From NCBI GenBank assembly GCA_963691815.1, contig OY829654.1, positions 28,469,188 through 28,533,187 of the forward strand: DNA of 64,000 nt, written 5' to 3'. The notes under the pieces are model-generated. The model was given only the letters and a program-made list of their open reading frames with translations. It had not been told where the DNA came from and ran no database searches. Made by a program: the position numbers and the translations under genes. The stretch comes from Echiichthys vipera (lineage: Eukaryota; Chordata; Actinopteri; Perciformes; Trachinidae). Within the stretch, counting starts at the first letter, position 1; the number at the start of each line of letters is the position of its first letter. Below are positions 11,704-23,418 of the stretch, piece after piece.

Positions 11704-11979
11704 GGAGAGTCATTTTTTCAATCTGGCAACAGAAAAATTTGATCGAGCATAGTAGCCAGGACGGCATGACAGTATGGCGCCCCAAAGTTCTAACAACACC
11801 ACACACACACACACACACACGCACAGTGAAGAAGAACAGAGTGGGAGCCACGTGGTGACATCTGGAACACTGTGTTGCACAATGAGGAGGCAGTTCAGCT
11901 CGACCTTTACTGGAGCCTCGCACCCTCAGTTCTACCGGAAGACGTGACACAGACACGGGCTGGCCACCAGCCATTATTC

Positions 11980-12247
11980 ACTTAATGTGAGTGTGTGTGT
12001 GTGTGAGTCTGTGGGTATTCATGTACTTCTCCCTTGAGGTTGTAGTGACCTCGAGACGGAACAATGAAGGAAAGTCTTAGAGTCTCTATTATCTCTATAT
12101 ATTAAAACATCACAATTAAAACTTAACAGTGCCATGAAACATGATGCTTTGTTAAGTGCACTTCACTTTTGGTTTTTCAAGTCGAGGCAATGTTATCTAA
12201 AGCTAAAAGTTCTAGAGTAACCATGGTCATGATTGGCTCAAGAGGCC
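11980..12247. other. Intergenic, short TG run
   Basis: A short TG run near 11989-12005 is followed by sequence without recognised features. Confidence 0.4.
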
Positions 12248-12501
12248 ATGACAAAAGTACGGTGAGATGCGGATAATTATAAAGAATAACAATATTTATT
12301 AAAGTAAAAGTGTACAACTCAGAATAAAGCAACCAAACAATATAACTGAGCCGGAGGGAAGCCTAGGGCCTTCTGATGACAGAGATAGAGAGAGGGGTCA
12401 TGAGGAGGAGAAGGCCTGCTCTTGTAGCCTCCCCGCCCACTGAGATACCTGCAGACAGGAAGCAGCAAGACAGACAAATCAGGCAGCAGGGGGCCGTCAC
12501 A
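12248..12501 (-). mobile_element. Candidate solo LTR (minus strand)
   Basis: Read on the minus strand, the segment starts TGTGACGGCCCCCTGCTGCC at 12501. It contains CTACAAGAGCAGG and an AATAAA polyadenylation signal about 200 nt in, followed by a T/A-rich stretch. This layout is typical of gypsy-type LTRs. No matching second LTR, internal region or clean 5-bp target duplication was found, so the left boundary is uncertain. Confidence 0.4.
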
Positions 12502-12509
12502 CGATAAAC

Positions 12510-13972
12510 ACTAAGATTAAATGATAATTAAAAGATGAAATGTGAGCTTTGAGAGTGTTTACATGAAAAAGAAAACCTTCGAGAACCAGAGGCTCAACTG
12601 ATTTACAGAATGTAGACCATAGCTTTAAAACAACCCGCTACGACCCACTAAGTAAAGCACTACTTGCCTTTTTTGCGAGTATTCCAATATTCGTGTCTGT
12701 GGCGACATTCACGGGCTGTATGTAAATAAGGTGCCATGTTAGTGACTCTGCTGGTTGGTCTGAGGGGCCCAAATCACCAACAGTTATGCTGCGTTCACTT
12801 GAAATTGGAAAATCCAACTTCTGAGGCTTGTAGTAAGGGTAGAAGTATAATAGGAACGTGTGTGTGTGTATTTGAGAGGGTAACAGACTGGAAGTAGAGA
12901 GGTGAATGTGTTTCAATAAAAGTTTACAGAAGAGCAAAAAAAAAATTGGATAAAAAATAACACACATAGTGACCATGAACGTGACAAGACGAAGGCTCTG
13001 AAAGAACAGGCTCGCCTGCAGTTACATCGTACCGCCACAAACAACGTATCTCAAATCTTATGGAGAAAGAACTACTTTAAGTGAATGTATTCTTACTCTT
13101 ATTTTCCACTTCAGGGACTAAGTTTGAATTTCTGCTCTTTTTAAAAGCATACAGATAACTGGTTAGCGCTAGCATAACTTCCCATTTAGCTCACAATAGA
13201 GTAGGCTGAGGCAGGGGTTAGCATCAGTTAGGTAGCCGCCTCAGTTCCTACCTGCGATTGAAGCGAAAATGTGACAAATGTGAGGTACGATACAAGCGTC
13301 TCAAGCGATTGTATTCGTGTCTATTGCGTTTGGTGTGAACGCAGCTTGAGAATGTGTGTTTCTGCGCTTTCAATTTGTGGTATTTAACAAGCAGGCAGAT
13401 GGAGACAGACAGTGACACAGAAAGAGATAAAGTCAGGGGGAAGTGGGGGCTGAGGGAAGTTCCTGACAACTTGCCCAACAGCTCTGTCTCTACATCTTTC
13501 TTACTGGAACAGGGCGGAGGGTGATTATGCAACAGCTGGGCTTTCTGTCTCCTTTTCAGAAGAAGGTGCAGCACACCACTTACGGGAACGAGGCAATGAT
13601 GAGCCAATCAGCTCTCACTGGTGAGGCGGTAAGAAGTCTCAGGTCGAGAAGCTGCTGAGGCTGAGTAAAGCACAGATGAGAAGAACGTACTGCAGCACGG
13701 CCAATAATGTGATCAAATCAAATGACACTCGTTGACTCATTATCACACATCAGGTCTTCAGAAGCACATGAGTTATCAATGTTTCCTTCTGAAAGCTAAA
13801 CATAGACAGTAGCTTTAACACTGTGTCCTCTTTTTGTGATGACTCAACGCAGTCAAATTAACTTGTTTACTTGTATTTAAGAATTAAAGGAATCGTTTAA
13901 CAAAGACCAGTCTCAATCAAATTTCTTGTATTATTGTAGCTTTTATAATTACCATGTTTATATAGAGTATCA
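12510..13972. other. Intergenic stretch, nothing recognised
   Basis: No convincing exon or repeat. Open frames here on the minus strand (12638-12976, 13248-13607) have no domain resemblance. Confidence 0.4.
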
Positions 13973-14325
13973 GGGGCGACACGGTGATATGGTGGTTAGC
14001 ACTGTCGCCTCACAGCGAGAGGGTTTCTGGTTTGAATCCAGGCTGGGGCCCTTCTGTGTGGAGTTTGCATGTTCTCCCCGTGTCTGCGTGGGTTTTCTCC
14101 AGGTTCTCCGGTTTCCTCCCACAGTCCAAAGAAGTGCAGGTGTTCGGTTCATTGATGACTCTAAATTGCCCGTAGGTGTGAATGGTTGTCTGTCTCTGTT
14201 CGTCTCTATGTGTCCTGTGATAGACTGGCGTCCTGTCCAGGGTGTACCCCGCCTCACGCCCGATGTCAGCTGGGATCGGCTCCAGCCCCCCCGCAACCCC
14301 GACAGGAACAATGAATTAATGAATA
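13973..14325 (+). mobile_element. V-SINE-like retroposon, copy B (near full length)
   Basis: It begins GGGGCGACACGGTGATATGG and TGGTTAGCACTGTCGCCTCA, followed by a B-box-like GGTTTGAATCC, the conserved GTTTGCATGTTCTCCCCGTG body, GTCCAAAGAAGTGCAGG and a GACAGGAACAATGAATTAATG tail. This is the least damaged + strand copy here. Confidence 0.75.
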
Positions 14326-14329
14326 TAGT

Positions 14330-14985
14330 GGATCAATAAAAATGACATAATGGATGTATTGAAACTTTTGAGAGAAGTCACACCAGATTTTTTTGTCGAG
14401 GACGTGGAGACACACTTGTGTCCAGGGCATAATGTGCATTTTACGCACACATTTGTTCCTTTAATTGCATGTAAGGAAAAGTAATGGCTATACTTCCAGT
14501 TCAAGAAGGCTACTTTGGGATTACCTGGGCTCGCTATTCCTGTTGATGCTTATTGACTCACTATTGTCGTTGTGTGCGCAACCCACTGTGTTATACAAGT
14601 TATGGTGCAACCATGCATGCTCGATTTTGTGTCAACAACAACCGCCCAACTCTACCTCTGACTGGCTTTCCATGAAACATTACTCAGCCAATCATTATCA
14701 TTTATGCGGTTGTCTGGTCCCCCGACCAAGGAAAAGCAATAAAAAAAAAGCACTCCACCAAAAGAAGCAGGCCTAAAAACAAAAAAATCAGTTTGAATGT
14801 GCACTATAAGTGGAATATTTTCACAGCTTTTCTCTGCTATCAGACAGCACTTCCCTTCAATTACCAAGTATCTGGCAGCGTGCTGCCTTTCATCTACTGA
14901 AGATAACGCACAGACCATAAGTACCTCATACAACCGCGTTTCAAAAGAGCTATCTCTTTAAACTCCTGGCACATACTAACTCAAC
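14330..14985. other. Intergenic stretch, nothing recognised
   Basis: No exon, RNA gene or named repeat could be supported. Confidence 0.4.
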
Positions 14986-14989
14986 ATTT

Positions 14990-15240
14990 TTGTATCTTGT
15001 ATTAGCCTTAAAATCTCTTTTCCAAGGGAATTCTGGTCAAGACAGCAGCATAAACATCCAAGTTTCCCATTTAAAACCAAAACAACACCCAACTAAACAT
15101 GACACACAACTTAACATAAGTCAAGATCAGTGCTCAGAGACAGTACATGTGCAAATTGTATTCAAAAAGTCCTTAAACCTGCTTTTGAAATGCTCCGTGC
15201 TGATGAGGGATTCCAGTTTGAAATGATCCTGTGGATTATT
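14990..15240. repeat. Possible retroposon tail fragment
   Basis: An A/C-rich segment (AAAACCAAAACAACACCCAAC, then GTGCTGATGAGGGATTCCAG) has the texture of a decayed non-LTR element end. No boundary or copy in this window confirms it. Confidence 0.25.
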
Positions 15241-15808
15241 CCAAGATAGGGGTGCTAAATATTTAAAAGACATCAATGTCTCTTTCCAGAAATCACGACC
15301 CACTTCAAATTAATCCACCGACATGGTTGTGAGCAGTTCCATGTAGAAACCAGCGAGGTCGGTCGGTTATATTGGAGGGAAGTCAGACATCTCGCACGCA
15401 CCGGTGGAGCTTATTAACTTTGTCAGAAAGTCAACTCACCAAACAAATTATACCGTCTGTTATGGGCGGGCGTAACCGATGACGACAGTGATGCTCGGTC
15501 ATAGTTGGCTTGATACGTCACCTTGTTCATTGCTCTGACTGTTTGTTGTCTGTAGTGCAGTGGTATTATAAAATACCAATATATATTATAAAATAATAAT
15601 AATATTAATATGCATGTGTTGGTGCCGCCCCTTGTGTTGGGGAAGGTTTTTATGCTCGTTGCCATTAGACCCTACATCTACGTAGATAGATGTGTGTCTG
15701 GATTTGCAGAAACTTACTATTACGCTCTGTAAAGTGGAGAGGCCTTGTTCTCGTAGGCGAAGTGACACCTTTCATATCGTTACTGTTGTCTTATTGTTTT
15801 CACATTTT

Positions 15809-16121
15809 CTCATCTCATCTTCATCCGCTTGTCCGGATTCGGGTCGCGGGGGCAGCAGCTTTAGCAGGGGACCCCAAACTTCCCTTTCCCGGGCCACATT
15901 AACCAGCTCTAACTGGGGGATCCTGAGGCGTTCCCAGGCCAGTGTGGAGATCTAATCTCTCCACCTGGTCCTGGGTCTTCCCCGAGGCCTCCTCCCAGCT
16001 GGACGTGCCTGAAACACCTCCCTAGGGAGGCGCCCAGGGTTCATCCTTACTAGATGATCCTGAACCTCCTCAACTGGCTCCTTTCAACACAAAGGAGCAG
16101 CGGCTCTACTCCGACTTCCTC
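15809..16121 (-). mobile_element. LINE 3' end fragment, copy 1
   Basis: The segment runs from CATCTCATCTTCATCCGCTT to CTCTACTCCGACTTCCTCA. On the minus strand it corresponds to the C-terminal tail of a non-LTR reverse-transcriptase protein, best preserved in the copy at 53250-53568. It contains the CATCTCAT simple tail typical of this repeat. It is 5'-truncated like the other copies. Confidence 0.75.
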
Positions 16122-16129
16122 ATAAAAAC

Positions 16130-16700
16130 ATCAACTATTGCCTCTTTATAACTTCTCGACAAAAATCAGTAGAGACAAGACAAAAATACTTTGGATTCTA
16201 TCTTTGGTTTCCATTTAGTGATGACCTGCCACCCATCTTTTTTTTTAAATCTTTTATCTCTAAGTGAACAAAGGCTGAGAAAGTAGAACATGACCTTTTA
16301 GAAAAAAGTCCTGCTTTGCAACTGAAATACTTTAAACAACAGCAGAGCTCGGTTGCGTTTTGGGACGTTCATTACAACACCTGCCAACGTGCAGTCTGAT
16401 GTGGCGCGTGGTTCTCCGAACGACAGGGGAAATGAACGGTGATTCACTGAAAAACCACCTGCGGTTTCTGTTACACCGTAATCTCTTCAGGGAAATTGTA
16501 TGTTGCCTGAGTACCTGAAGAAGAAGAAAGGCAGCATCAGATCAGACAGATCGCTGCTGACTGACACTCCACTTTGAATTCATGCTGAAAATGACATTTT
16601 TATTTTTAGGGCTGGTTTCCTTTGATGGCCTCTATTATTATCTGGATACAAAAATACATGCAGGGAGTTGAATGGAGCCGCTGCAGTATATATGTATCTA
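16130..16700. other. Intergenic stretch, nothing recognised
   Basis: No exon or repeat could be supported. Confidence 0.4.
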
Positions 16701-16702
16701 CA

Positions 16703-16990
16703 GGGGCGACTGTGGCTCAGTGGGAGATTGGGTCGTCGTCCGTTCGAGAGATCGGCCGTTCGATCCCCACCTCCCCCCGGTCCACATGTCGAAGTGTCCT
16801 TGGGCAAGACACTGAACCCAGAATTGCTCCTCGTGCTGCGCATTGGTGTGTAAATGTGGTGTGAATGGTTAGATTAGATGGTCTGTAGATGTCCACTGCC
16901 ATCAGTGTGAATGTCTGTGTTTATGTGACACTGTGAAAGCGCCTTGAGTAGTCAGAAGACTAGAAAGGCGCTATATAAGTACAAGTCCAT
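16703..16990 (+). mobile_element. tRNA-derived SINE
   Basis: The head resembles a tRNA gene, with A box TGGCTCAGTGG and B box GTTCGATCCCC. The body contains GTCGAAGTGTCCTTGGGCAA and GACACTGAACCCAGAATTGC, and the 3' end is GAAAGGCGCTATATAAGTAC. This plan (tRNA head, unrelated body, short tail) is that of a Pol III SINE widespread in teleosts. A reverse-oriented head fragment lies at 56566-56642. The flanks ATCTACAG and ATTTACAG may be a decayed target duplication. Confidence 0.8.
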
Positions 16991-16994
16991 TTAC

Positions 16995-17453
16995 AGTATA
17001 TTTCAGTCCCCATCCATCCATTCAAATCACCGCTGCCAAACGCACATTGTGTTCCCTTGACAGGATCTGACAGGGTCCGATGGGAGCAGCGGCATTTCCA
17101 GCCTTCGTGTAATTTGCTGTTGTGTAAATCTTCGTTTGGCTGTGGGTGAAGGAAGATTAGCGGCGAGGTCAGGATTCCTTCAGGGGCATTCAGGGGCACC
17201 GCAGCTGATTAAACCTACAACTGTTATCTAAGAGAGCAGATCCGTGATAGGCTGCTGCCTGCTGGTCACGATCACCACTCAAACGTCCAGATTAACCCAC
17301 AAGAGCATCTGCAGCGAGTTAGCGGGATTAAACCCGTGAAGACAAGCGGTGGCCCACATTCCAGCAGACAATTGGCGACAATAGGGCGACAGCTTACAAC
17401 TGATGCTACAAGAAGTATCTACAGTATATCCTTTAATTAAGTACTGTTGGGTT
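16995..17453. other. Intergenic stretch, nothing recognised
   Basis: Short open frames only. No repeat family was recognised. Confidence 0.4.
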
Positions 17454-18186
17454 AAGCATTACTATTAACAGTGCAAAAATACTCTGCATTCAAACAATTA
17501 AAAAGTACATATTATTGTTCTTTTATTGCTTTTAAATGAAATTGCTTTGGGGATAACGATGACCTGGACAAATGAGCATTTTCACAGGCGTACTTTTTAT
17601 GCATTATACAATTTAATTATTATTATTAGCAATGCATAAACATGTAGGCAGGATTTTTACGTTGGACGAAAGAGCTATTTTAACTACATTATGCTTACTT
17701 GCTTAGATGTCCGTCCTCCATGGAGCTGGGTCTGTCCCACATTCATGCCTGTTTCATTTCATTTTTCATTTTTATTTCATTCTTTAGAAAAGAAATGAAA
17801 GGGAGCAGAAAGAAGATAAACTTATAATGTCCGCCCCTTGTTCGGCATTTCACAAATAATGATTTTAAAAAAAAAATCCCATTTGGGGCGCTTACATATG
17901 TCAACTTTGCAGAACGAATACAAAATTAAAATTCACTTTTTCTGCTAAACAGCATCATCTTACGTTTCTTATAATAGCGCTTTTACACGTTTCTTGATCA
18001 TTTTAATTTCACTATTTAAATTGCCTGTTATAGTGAAGGTTTTCGTTGCCACCGTACTCTACGGGGGAATTGTTGGGTCTGTGTAAATCATACATAAGTC
18101 ATAGAGTGTGGTCTATACCTACTCTGTAAAGTGTCCTGAGATAACTCTTGTTATGATTTGGCACTATAAATAAAATTGAATTGAAC
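17454..18186 (+). repeat. 460-bp dispersed repeat split by a nested insertion
   Basis: The repeat starts AAGCATTACTATTAACAGTG and ends with the tail ATAAATAAAATTGAATTGA. Its outer parts match 61145-61602 on the opposite strand, and its 3' part also matches 50829-51024. Removing the 268-bp insert at 17754-18021 restores a continuous match. The A-rich, strand-specific tail suggests a retroposon. Confidence 0.75.
17754..18021. mobile_element. 268-bp insertion with 8-bp target duplication
   Basis: It is flanked by TGCCTGTT at 17746-17753 and again at 18022-18029, inside the 460-bp repeat. The other two copies of the host repeat lack it. No terminal inverted repeats are visible. The body contains GAAAAGAAATGAAAGGGAGC and a run of A. 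It is an unclassified insertion; an 8-bp duplication is the hAT norm but also fits a retroposon. Confidence 0.6.
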
Positions 18187-18583
18187 TTACCAAAGGGGAC
18201 AAAGAGAACCCCAGTGACCCCAGGATTTCTGTTGGTCAACTGGTTGTATGGAATTTAATTGTCATTTATGATACTGTATAAAATGTACACTATCAAGTAA
18301 GGATTCGTGCATTTTTGCTTCATCTTCTCGGCCCCAGTTCAGACTGAATGTTGGCATTACTGCGGGTCTTGGTCATCTAACGGTGAGGAGAGCAACAGGG
18401 GGCCCAAAAACACATTTCTGCCCCGGGCCTCAGACAGGTTAAGCCAGCCATGCTGCAAAGTTATTTTAACACATAGTAATACACCATATAAATATCATAT
18501 ATATACTTGTGTAAATACTTCACAGACACATTAGCAGCGGTTTAACAAAGCTGGACATCCTGATATGTCTCTACGTCCTCTGT

Positions 18584-18585
<2 letters not shown>

Positions 18586-18619
<34 letters not shown>
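18586..18619. repeat. (TG)17 microsatellite
   Basis: Pure TG run. Confidence 0.9.
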
Positions 18620-18621
<2 letters not shown>

Positions 18622-18775
18622 TTTGAGATGTCATGTCAGATCACCCTCAGACAAATAATACACGAGTATGTAGGACGAAGGAACCATTTTCTATCAAAAA
18701 TGAAGTCAGTGCCGCTTGCACTTCTTGATGATTCTTGCACTTTTTGGGTACTATCTTCATGGTTGAATGCATTAA

Positions 18776-18872
18776 GGGCGCACTCACACTGTCCACTCGT
18801 ACCGTGCCCCGGGCTTTAGGGTTCTTGTCCCCCCCTCCAGGCCCGTTCGTACTCACACTACCTGGGCCTGGA
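18776..18872 (+). mobile_element. MITE fragment, TAA-flanked
   Basis: It begins TAA-GGGCGCACTCACACTGTCCA. The first 95 bp match the fragment at 19165 (CCGTGCCCCGGGCTTTAGGG..., ...CCTCCAGGCCCGTTCGTACT). The right end is not present as an inverted repeat. Confidence 0.55.
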
Positions 18873-19164
18873 AATAAAGCCTGCATCAATCGATCCCTGA
18901 CTGCATTTGAGTCCTCATTTTACCAAGTCCTAACAGTATGGTTACGTAGTCACTGAATGAGCAAGAGGTGACAGAGTCTGACTCGAGTTGAGTGTCTACA
19001 CAACAAACTCCTCTCTCAAACTGGGACGTCTGCTAGTTGCCCCCTCAAAAAGAACAGCACATTGTTGGTCAGTGACATTTCTGTAACATGTTGAGCTTAT
19101 AACCTACCTATACACAGGTGGGATGCTGAATTAGTGTGGAGGGGGCAGCACTGAGTGTCACTTA

Positions 19165-19280
19165 GGGCGCACTCACACTGTCGCACCGTCCCGTGCCCCG
19201 TGCTTTAGGGTACTTGTCCCCCCTCCAGGCCCGTTTGTACTCACACTACCTGGGCCTCGGAGAATGCTTCTTGCTGCCTA
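19165..19280 (+). mobile_element. MITE fragment, TTA-flanked
   Basis: It begins TTA-GGGCGCACTCACACTGTCGC, and its body is shared with 18776-18872, in direct orientation 390 bp apart. The TTA/TAA flank and GGG-starting terminus are the hallmarks of PIF/Harbinger-type elements. No transposase is present. Confidence 0.55.
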
Positions 19281-19664
19281 TACGTCATCACGCCGTAACA
19301 CGTCACACGCATTGATTGACGTCATTGCGATGTGTCGCTTACTGTAATTCCCTTCTGGACAAAACCAACAGCTAAATGAATGTAATGTTTTCTCTTCTAT
19401 GCAAGCACATCTGCCTTATCTTATCATCTGTTCTCCATATCCTCTGCTTTTCTACGGAGGTGTCTAACAGGAAAATTGCATAACCTGCTGACCTAGTTAA
19501 TTCTATTCATGTTAAAAAGTCTCTAAGTTTGTATTTTTTACTTTTATATGAGTGTTTTTGTTACTGTGATACGTTTGTCCGTGTGTAACATGTATGTGGT
19601 TTATGTTACAGAGGGTTTTACTTGAAGCAATGCAGAGGAGTCGAGTGTCATAGTTAAAAAAATA

Positions 19665-19670
19665 TTTATT
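19665..19670 (-). promoter_or_regulatory. Polyadenylation signal AATAAA (pim3)
   Basis: AATAAA read on the minus strand, downstream of the PIM stop codon at 21204. If used, the 3' UTR would be about 1.5 kb, ending near 19640-19655. Other signals could be used; only a transcript end would decide. Confidence 0.45.
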
Positions 19671-19787
19671 GAAATTGTATAAAAATAGTTTCTAACATAA
19701 TTTACAATTCTAACTTGAATGGAAGAAAAAAAAACACATTCCAAGCTGATATCATGAAACCAGAAGAGTTTTCTCATTCTCAGATCT

Positions 19788-19890
19788 CACACACACACAC
19801 ACTCACACTCTCTCTCACACACACACACACTCTCTCTCTCACTCACACACATACACACACTCCCTCTCTCACACACACACACACACAGCG
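19788..19890. repeat. Mixed (CA)n/(CT)n tract inside the pim3 3' UTR
   Basis: Alternating CA and CTCT blocks. In the inferred pim3 transcript (minus strand) this reads as GU/GA-rich sequence. Confidence 0.85.
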
Positions 19891-20121
19891 CGTAACAAAA
19901 CCAGTTACCATCAGTAGACGTTCAATGTTCTGATACATTAAGATGGAAGTGCTTTCGGGACTATTTACACGTTATTTACATTACATACACACATCTGCTC
20001 TTTTTCAAATTTCAATCCATAAATATGTTCAGAAAACAATTCATCTGGTCTGTCTTTCTTAATAATCTGTGGGCCCTTCAGTGACTGTGGAATGAAATAC
20101 ACGCAAGCCGAAATTCTCTAA

Positions 20122-20138
20122 TAAATAAATAAATAAAT
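20122..20138 (-). promoter_or_regulatory. AU-rich element in pim3 3' UTR (four overlapping ATTTA)
   Basis: On the transcript strand four ATTTA pentamers overlap head to tail (20134-20138, 20130-20134, 20126-20130, 20122-20126), about 1.07 kb after the stop codon. Further ATTTAT motifs lie just downstream near 20180. Overlapping AUUUA motifs are the classic mRNA-destabilising element. Mammalian PIM transcripts are known to be short-lived through such elements. That this copy works is inferred. Confidence 0.6.
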
Positions 20139-21203
20139 CCATTCTGAGCTCATTGAGTGTGAGAGAGAAGTCACAACAATAATAAATATGTCATTTATAA
20201 TTTACAATTCTTGTCCCCACTGTGTTTTAAGACCTGTCTGAGGCACTGTTTGAACACAAACAAATTGAAGTGAAGAGCAGAGGATGTTGTATTTCGATAT
20301 GGTTCCGTTTGCATTGCGGTGTGCGTTCGGGCGGGTGTGAATGAGCCGCCGTGTTTGTATACGGCTACAACACGAGCAGAAGAGGAAGTGGAGGTTGTAG
20401 AGTAGAGGTGGATTCTGTAGTAAAGAGAGCGAGGTAAGTCCAGTGTTTCTTTTTTACGAGTTGTTTGCACGTGGTGCTGCCGGAGCTATGAGGTTCGTCT
20501 GGTTGCAAACGACATCGGAGTAGAAGTAGTGATAGCGGTGGTTGTAGATGGCATAGGCTTTACTGATCTAGGCCCACAAGAGGAAAACAAAACAAACAAT
20601 ATAAAGCCTTGTACAGAGTAAGGAGCAAGAAGGTCTCTCTGAGAAGAAGAGCCTTTTCGCTTCCACAAATTCAAGTATTTTCAGGGTCCCCCGACAATCT
20701 CACAGAAGGCACTTTTTTTTGAAAGATAACGCTCCGCTTCGCCTCTGCCTTTCCCGTTCTGCTGCGACAGAGAATAGAGGGAGAGAGCAGAGTACAGTGC
20801 AGCGAGAGGTTACGTAACGCTGTCCATTAGTAGAACAGTAGGCGCGTGTGCTGTATTTGCTCAGCGTGCGTGTCCGCGCATATAGAGCGCGCCCTCCTCC
20901 AGACTGATGAACACCTGTTGTGTAGATGCAACGAGGATGGTGTTCGGATAACTGCCTGGAAAATCAAGTAGTCGGGGAGGTGACGGAGAGGGTCTGGCCT
21001 GCCGGGTTGAAACCGAGACAAGGCGGCTTTGTCGTGACCTCGGTTTTGCCCGCGCGCCGTCCTTTACACCTTGCTCTTGTCTGTGTCGGGACCGCCGGCC
21101 TATGCGCTGCCCCGTACTCTGCTTCAAGTCTGTTACACAAGTCTTTAGTAATAGTCTCTTGTGTCAGCGAGGTCCAGTTCGGATCAGAGGCCTTGTGCCT
21201 CTA

Positions 21204-23418
21204 TCACCGAGCCACGGCCACTGCTGTGGGTGTGAAGGCCGTGGGCTCATGGCCGATGCTGTGCAGCCTGATCTCTGTGGTCGTCTTCTCCGTCTGCACC
21301 GTGGACGGGATGACGGAGGAGGACGTGCTCTGCATCCACGAGTGGTTGATGATGTCCTCGAAGGATGGGCGGTCGGCTGGCCGCAGAGACAGACACCACT
21401 TGATGAGCTGTTGGCATTCTGGAGGAGGAGGAAGGGATGGGAAACCAATAAGTCTGGAGCAATGAACTGAGTATGAAATATCCCGCACCTGCCACAGGAA
21501 AGCTAGAGCGGGCACTTTGAGGTGAATTTACCTGTGGAGATTCTCCTCCGGAAGAGGACCTGCCCTCTTGTGATCTCCTCGTCGTGTTCGAAAGGAATGT
21601 CCCCGCACACCATGTCGTAGAGCAGGACACCCAGGGACCAAACTGTGGCAGAGCGCCCGTGATAGCGATGATATTTGATCCACTCTGGTGGGCTGTACAC
21701 TCGTGTGCCTGTCGGGTGAGAGGGAATAAAAAACATCTTTAAAAAACTGCAACCTCTTTTTATAACAATGCACAAATAAACACAACCATCAGATACATCT
21801 AAGCACGGATGCAACCTCTTTGAACTGATTGTAATAGCATTCTAGTTTCAAAGTGAAAGCATTGCAGAGGGGGTTGGATGATTAAAACAGAGTGCAGGTT
21901 TATCAGCTGAGCTCTTTCTATTATCTGGGCTCAGGTGCCAGGGAGCGTGAAAGGCAGTGTGTGTGTGTGTGGTGAGAGAGGGATAGGAGTGTGTGTGGGA
22001 GGGGGAGCGGACATGTGACTTTGTTTACAAACTTTGAGTTGTAAAAATGCAGCTTCCCTCCCATAGGGGTCGCCAAAGCAAAGGAAGTGGTGCTCAGCCG
22101 GTATTAATAGGCTGCTGTGGGGGGATGTCAGAAATGACACAACCTAGGAATTCCTGCTGGGGTGTGTGTGAGCGCAAATCATGAGACTAACGTGGGCTCT
22201 GCTGAAATGGCTGTGACGGTAAAAAAAAATCTCACCCTGCTGCATCCAGTTAAAATACACTCAAATTCTACATCGCAGCATTGATGACTCACCGTCAAAG
22301 TCTGTGTATATGGTGTCTTTCAGCAGGGCACCGGAGCCGAAGTCGATGAGCTTCATCTCTCCGGTGCGGAGGTCGATGAGGATGTTCTCGTCTTTGATGT
22401 CCCGGTGCACCACCCCGCAGCTGTGGCAGTGGCGCACGGCCTCCAGCACCTGGCGGAAAAAGCTCCGCGCCAGCTCCTCCGGTAAAGCACCCTTCTCCGT
22501 GATGAAGTCGAACAGGTCCTTGACGTTTTCGGGCCTCTCCATCACGATGATGAAGCTGTCCGGTCGCTCGAACCAGTCCAGCATTTTGATCACGCCGCGG
22601 AAGCCTGTGCCGACCTTCTTTAACAACACGATCTCCATCGGGACCCGGGAGCCATTCGGCTGCAAAAAAACAACAATAACACCCATTATTATCTATTACA
22701 CATGCTCAAATAATGTCCAAACACTTTACGAAAGCACTCTATTATATCTTGACATGATAATTAGGAGCATAACACTGTTGTATGGAGCATTACTCACCAG
22801 CTCTCCCCACTCGGAGACTCTGTCCTTGGCCACATGTTTGACAGCAACCTACGGGGGCGAAGAAGACACCGTCAATTCACACGTAAATACAACAAGCCAA
22901 CGTATAAGAAAGTGTTTAAAACAGCATTTCTTATTAATATAATATAATAAGGGGTTACTAACCGGAGCTCCGTCGGCTGTCCTCGTACCGGTGTAGACGG
23001 TACCGAAGCCGCCGCTGCCCAGCACCGCGCCGACCTGGTACAGCTTCTCGAAAGCCTCCTTCTCCTTCACTGCGGGAGATCAAAGGAGCCGGTAAATACA
23101 AGGAGATACATTGGGGCCGGCACGCTACACACATCAAAGCACCGGCACTACGAAGATATTACAACATAATAACACGGCTAATATGTTGTTAATACGTCCA
23201 ATAATGCTTTAAAAACTATCTGCCGTCCTTGAAAACGCAGCACATGCGAGGCTGAGCCGGGATAAGCGGGCGAACAGCCATTGCTGCAGCCGCGTCCTCC
23301 ATGACGACACGAGGGGGCAAAGAAGGGGCTGCTAACCTTGGTGAACTTGGAGCTGGATCTTCGCCGGCATGTCTACGGTGGAGATGTGAGCCAGGGAATT
23401 GAGCTTGGACAGCAGCAT
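21204..23418 (-). CDS. pim3: Serine/threonine-protein kinase Pim-3 (six exons)
   Basis: Constitutively active PIM-family kinase that phosphorylates basic-rich sites in the cytosol and nucleus and promotes survival and growth. Coding exons on the minus strand: 23418-23337, 23069-22963, 22848-22798, 22659-22293, 21708-21532 and 21418-21204 (stop included). All introns start GT and end AG, and the phases join in frame. The total is 999 nt, 332 aa, against 326 for human PIM3 and 313 for PIM1. Visible kinase parts: P-loop GSGGFG 45-50, Lys67 in AVKH, Glu89, hinge ERPENV 121-126 with the PIM-specific proline 123, catalytic loop HRDIKDEN 165-172, DFG 186-188, then YSPPEW. The start MLLSKLNSLAH matches the conserved PIM N-terminus, and its ATG has G at -3. 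KEAFEK, YQVGAVLGSGGFGTVY and CQQLIKWCLSLRP favour PIM3 over PIM1; this paralogue call is less certain than the family. The upstream frame stays open; see findings. Confidence 0.93.

Larger units (their letters stand above)
19640..21203 (-). other. pim3: Inferred 3' UTR of pim3
   Basis: Region from the PIM stop codon to the candidate polyadenylation signal. It contains the ATTTA cluster, a GU/GA-rich tract and no coding sequence of its own. The open frames seen here on both strands have no family resemblance. The extent depends on which polyadenylation signal is used. Confidence 0.5.

Noticed and set aside
11489..11974. 161-codon minus-strand frame
   Set aside because: Crosses a MITE fragment and a CA run; no domain or splice context.
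16703..16990. Possible tRNA gene
   Set aside because: Has A and B boxes but no cloverleaf; it continues into a long body and tail. It is a SINE head.
20926..21465. 179-codon open frame on the + strand
   Set aside because: Antisense to the last pim3 exon and 3' UTR. Open only because of GC-rich coding sequence opposite.
22304..22942. 212-codon open frame on the + strand
   Set aside because: It lies antisense to pim3 exons 3-4 and has no resemblance to a protein family. It is a shadow of the conserved coding strand.
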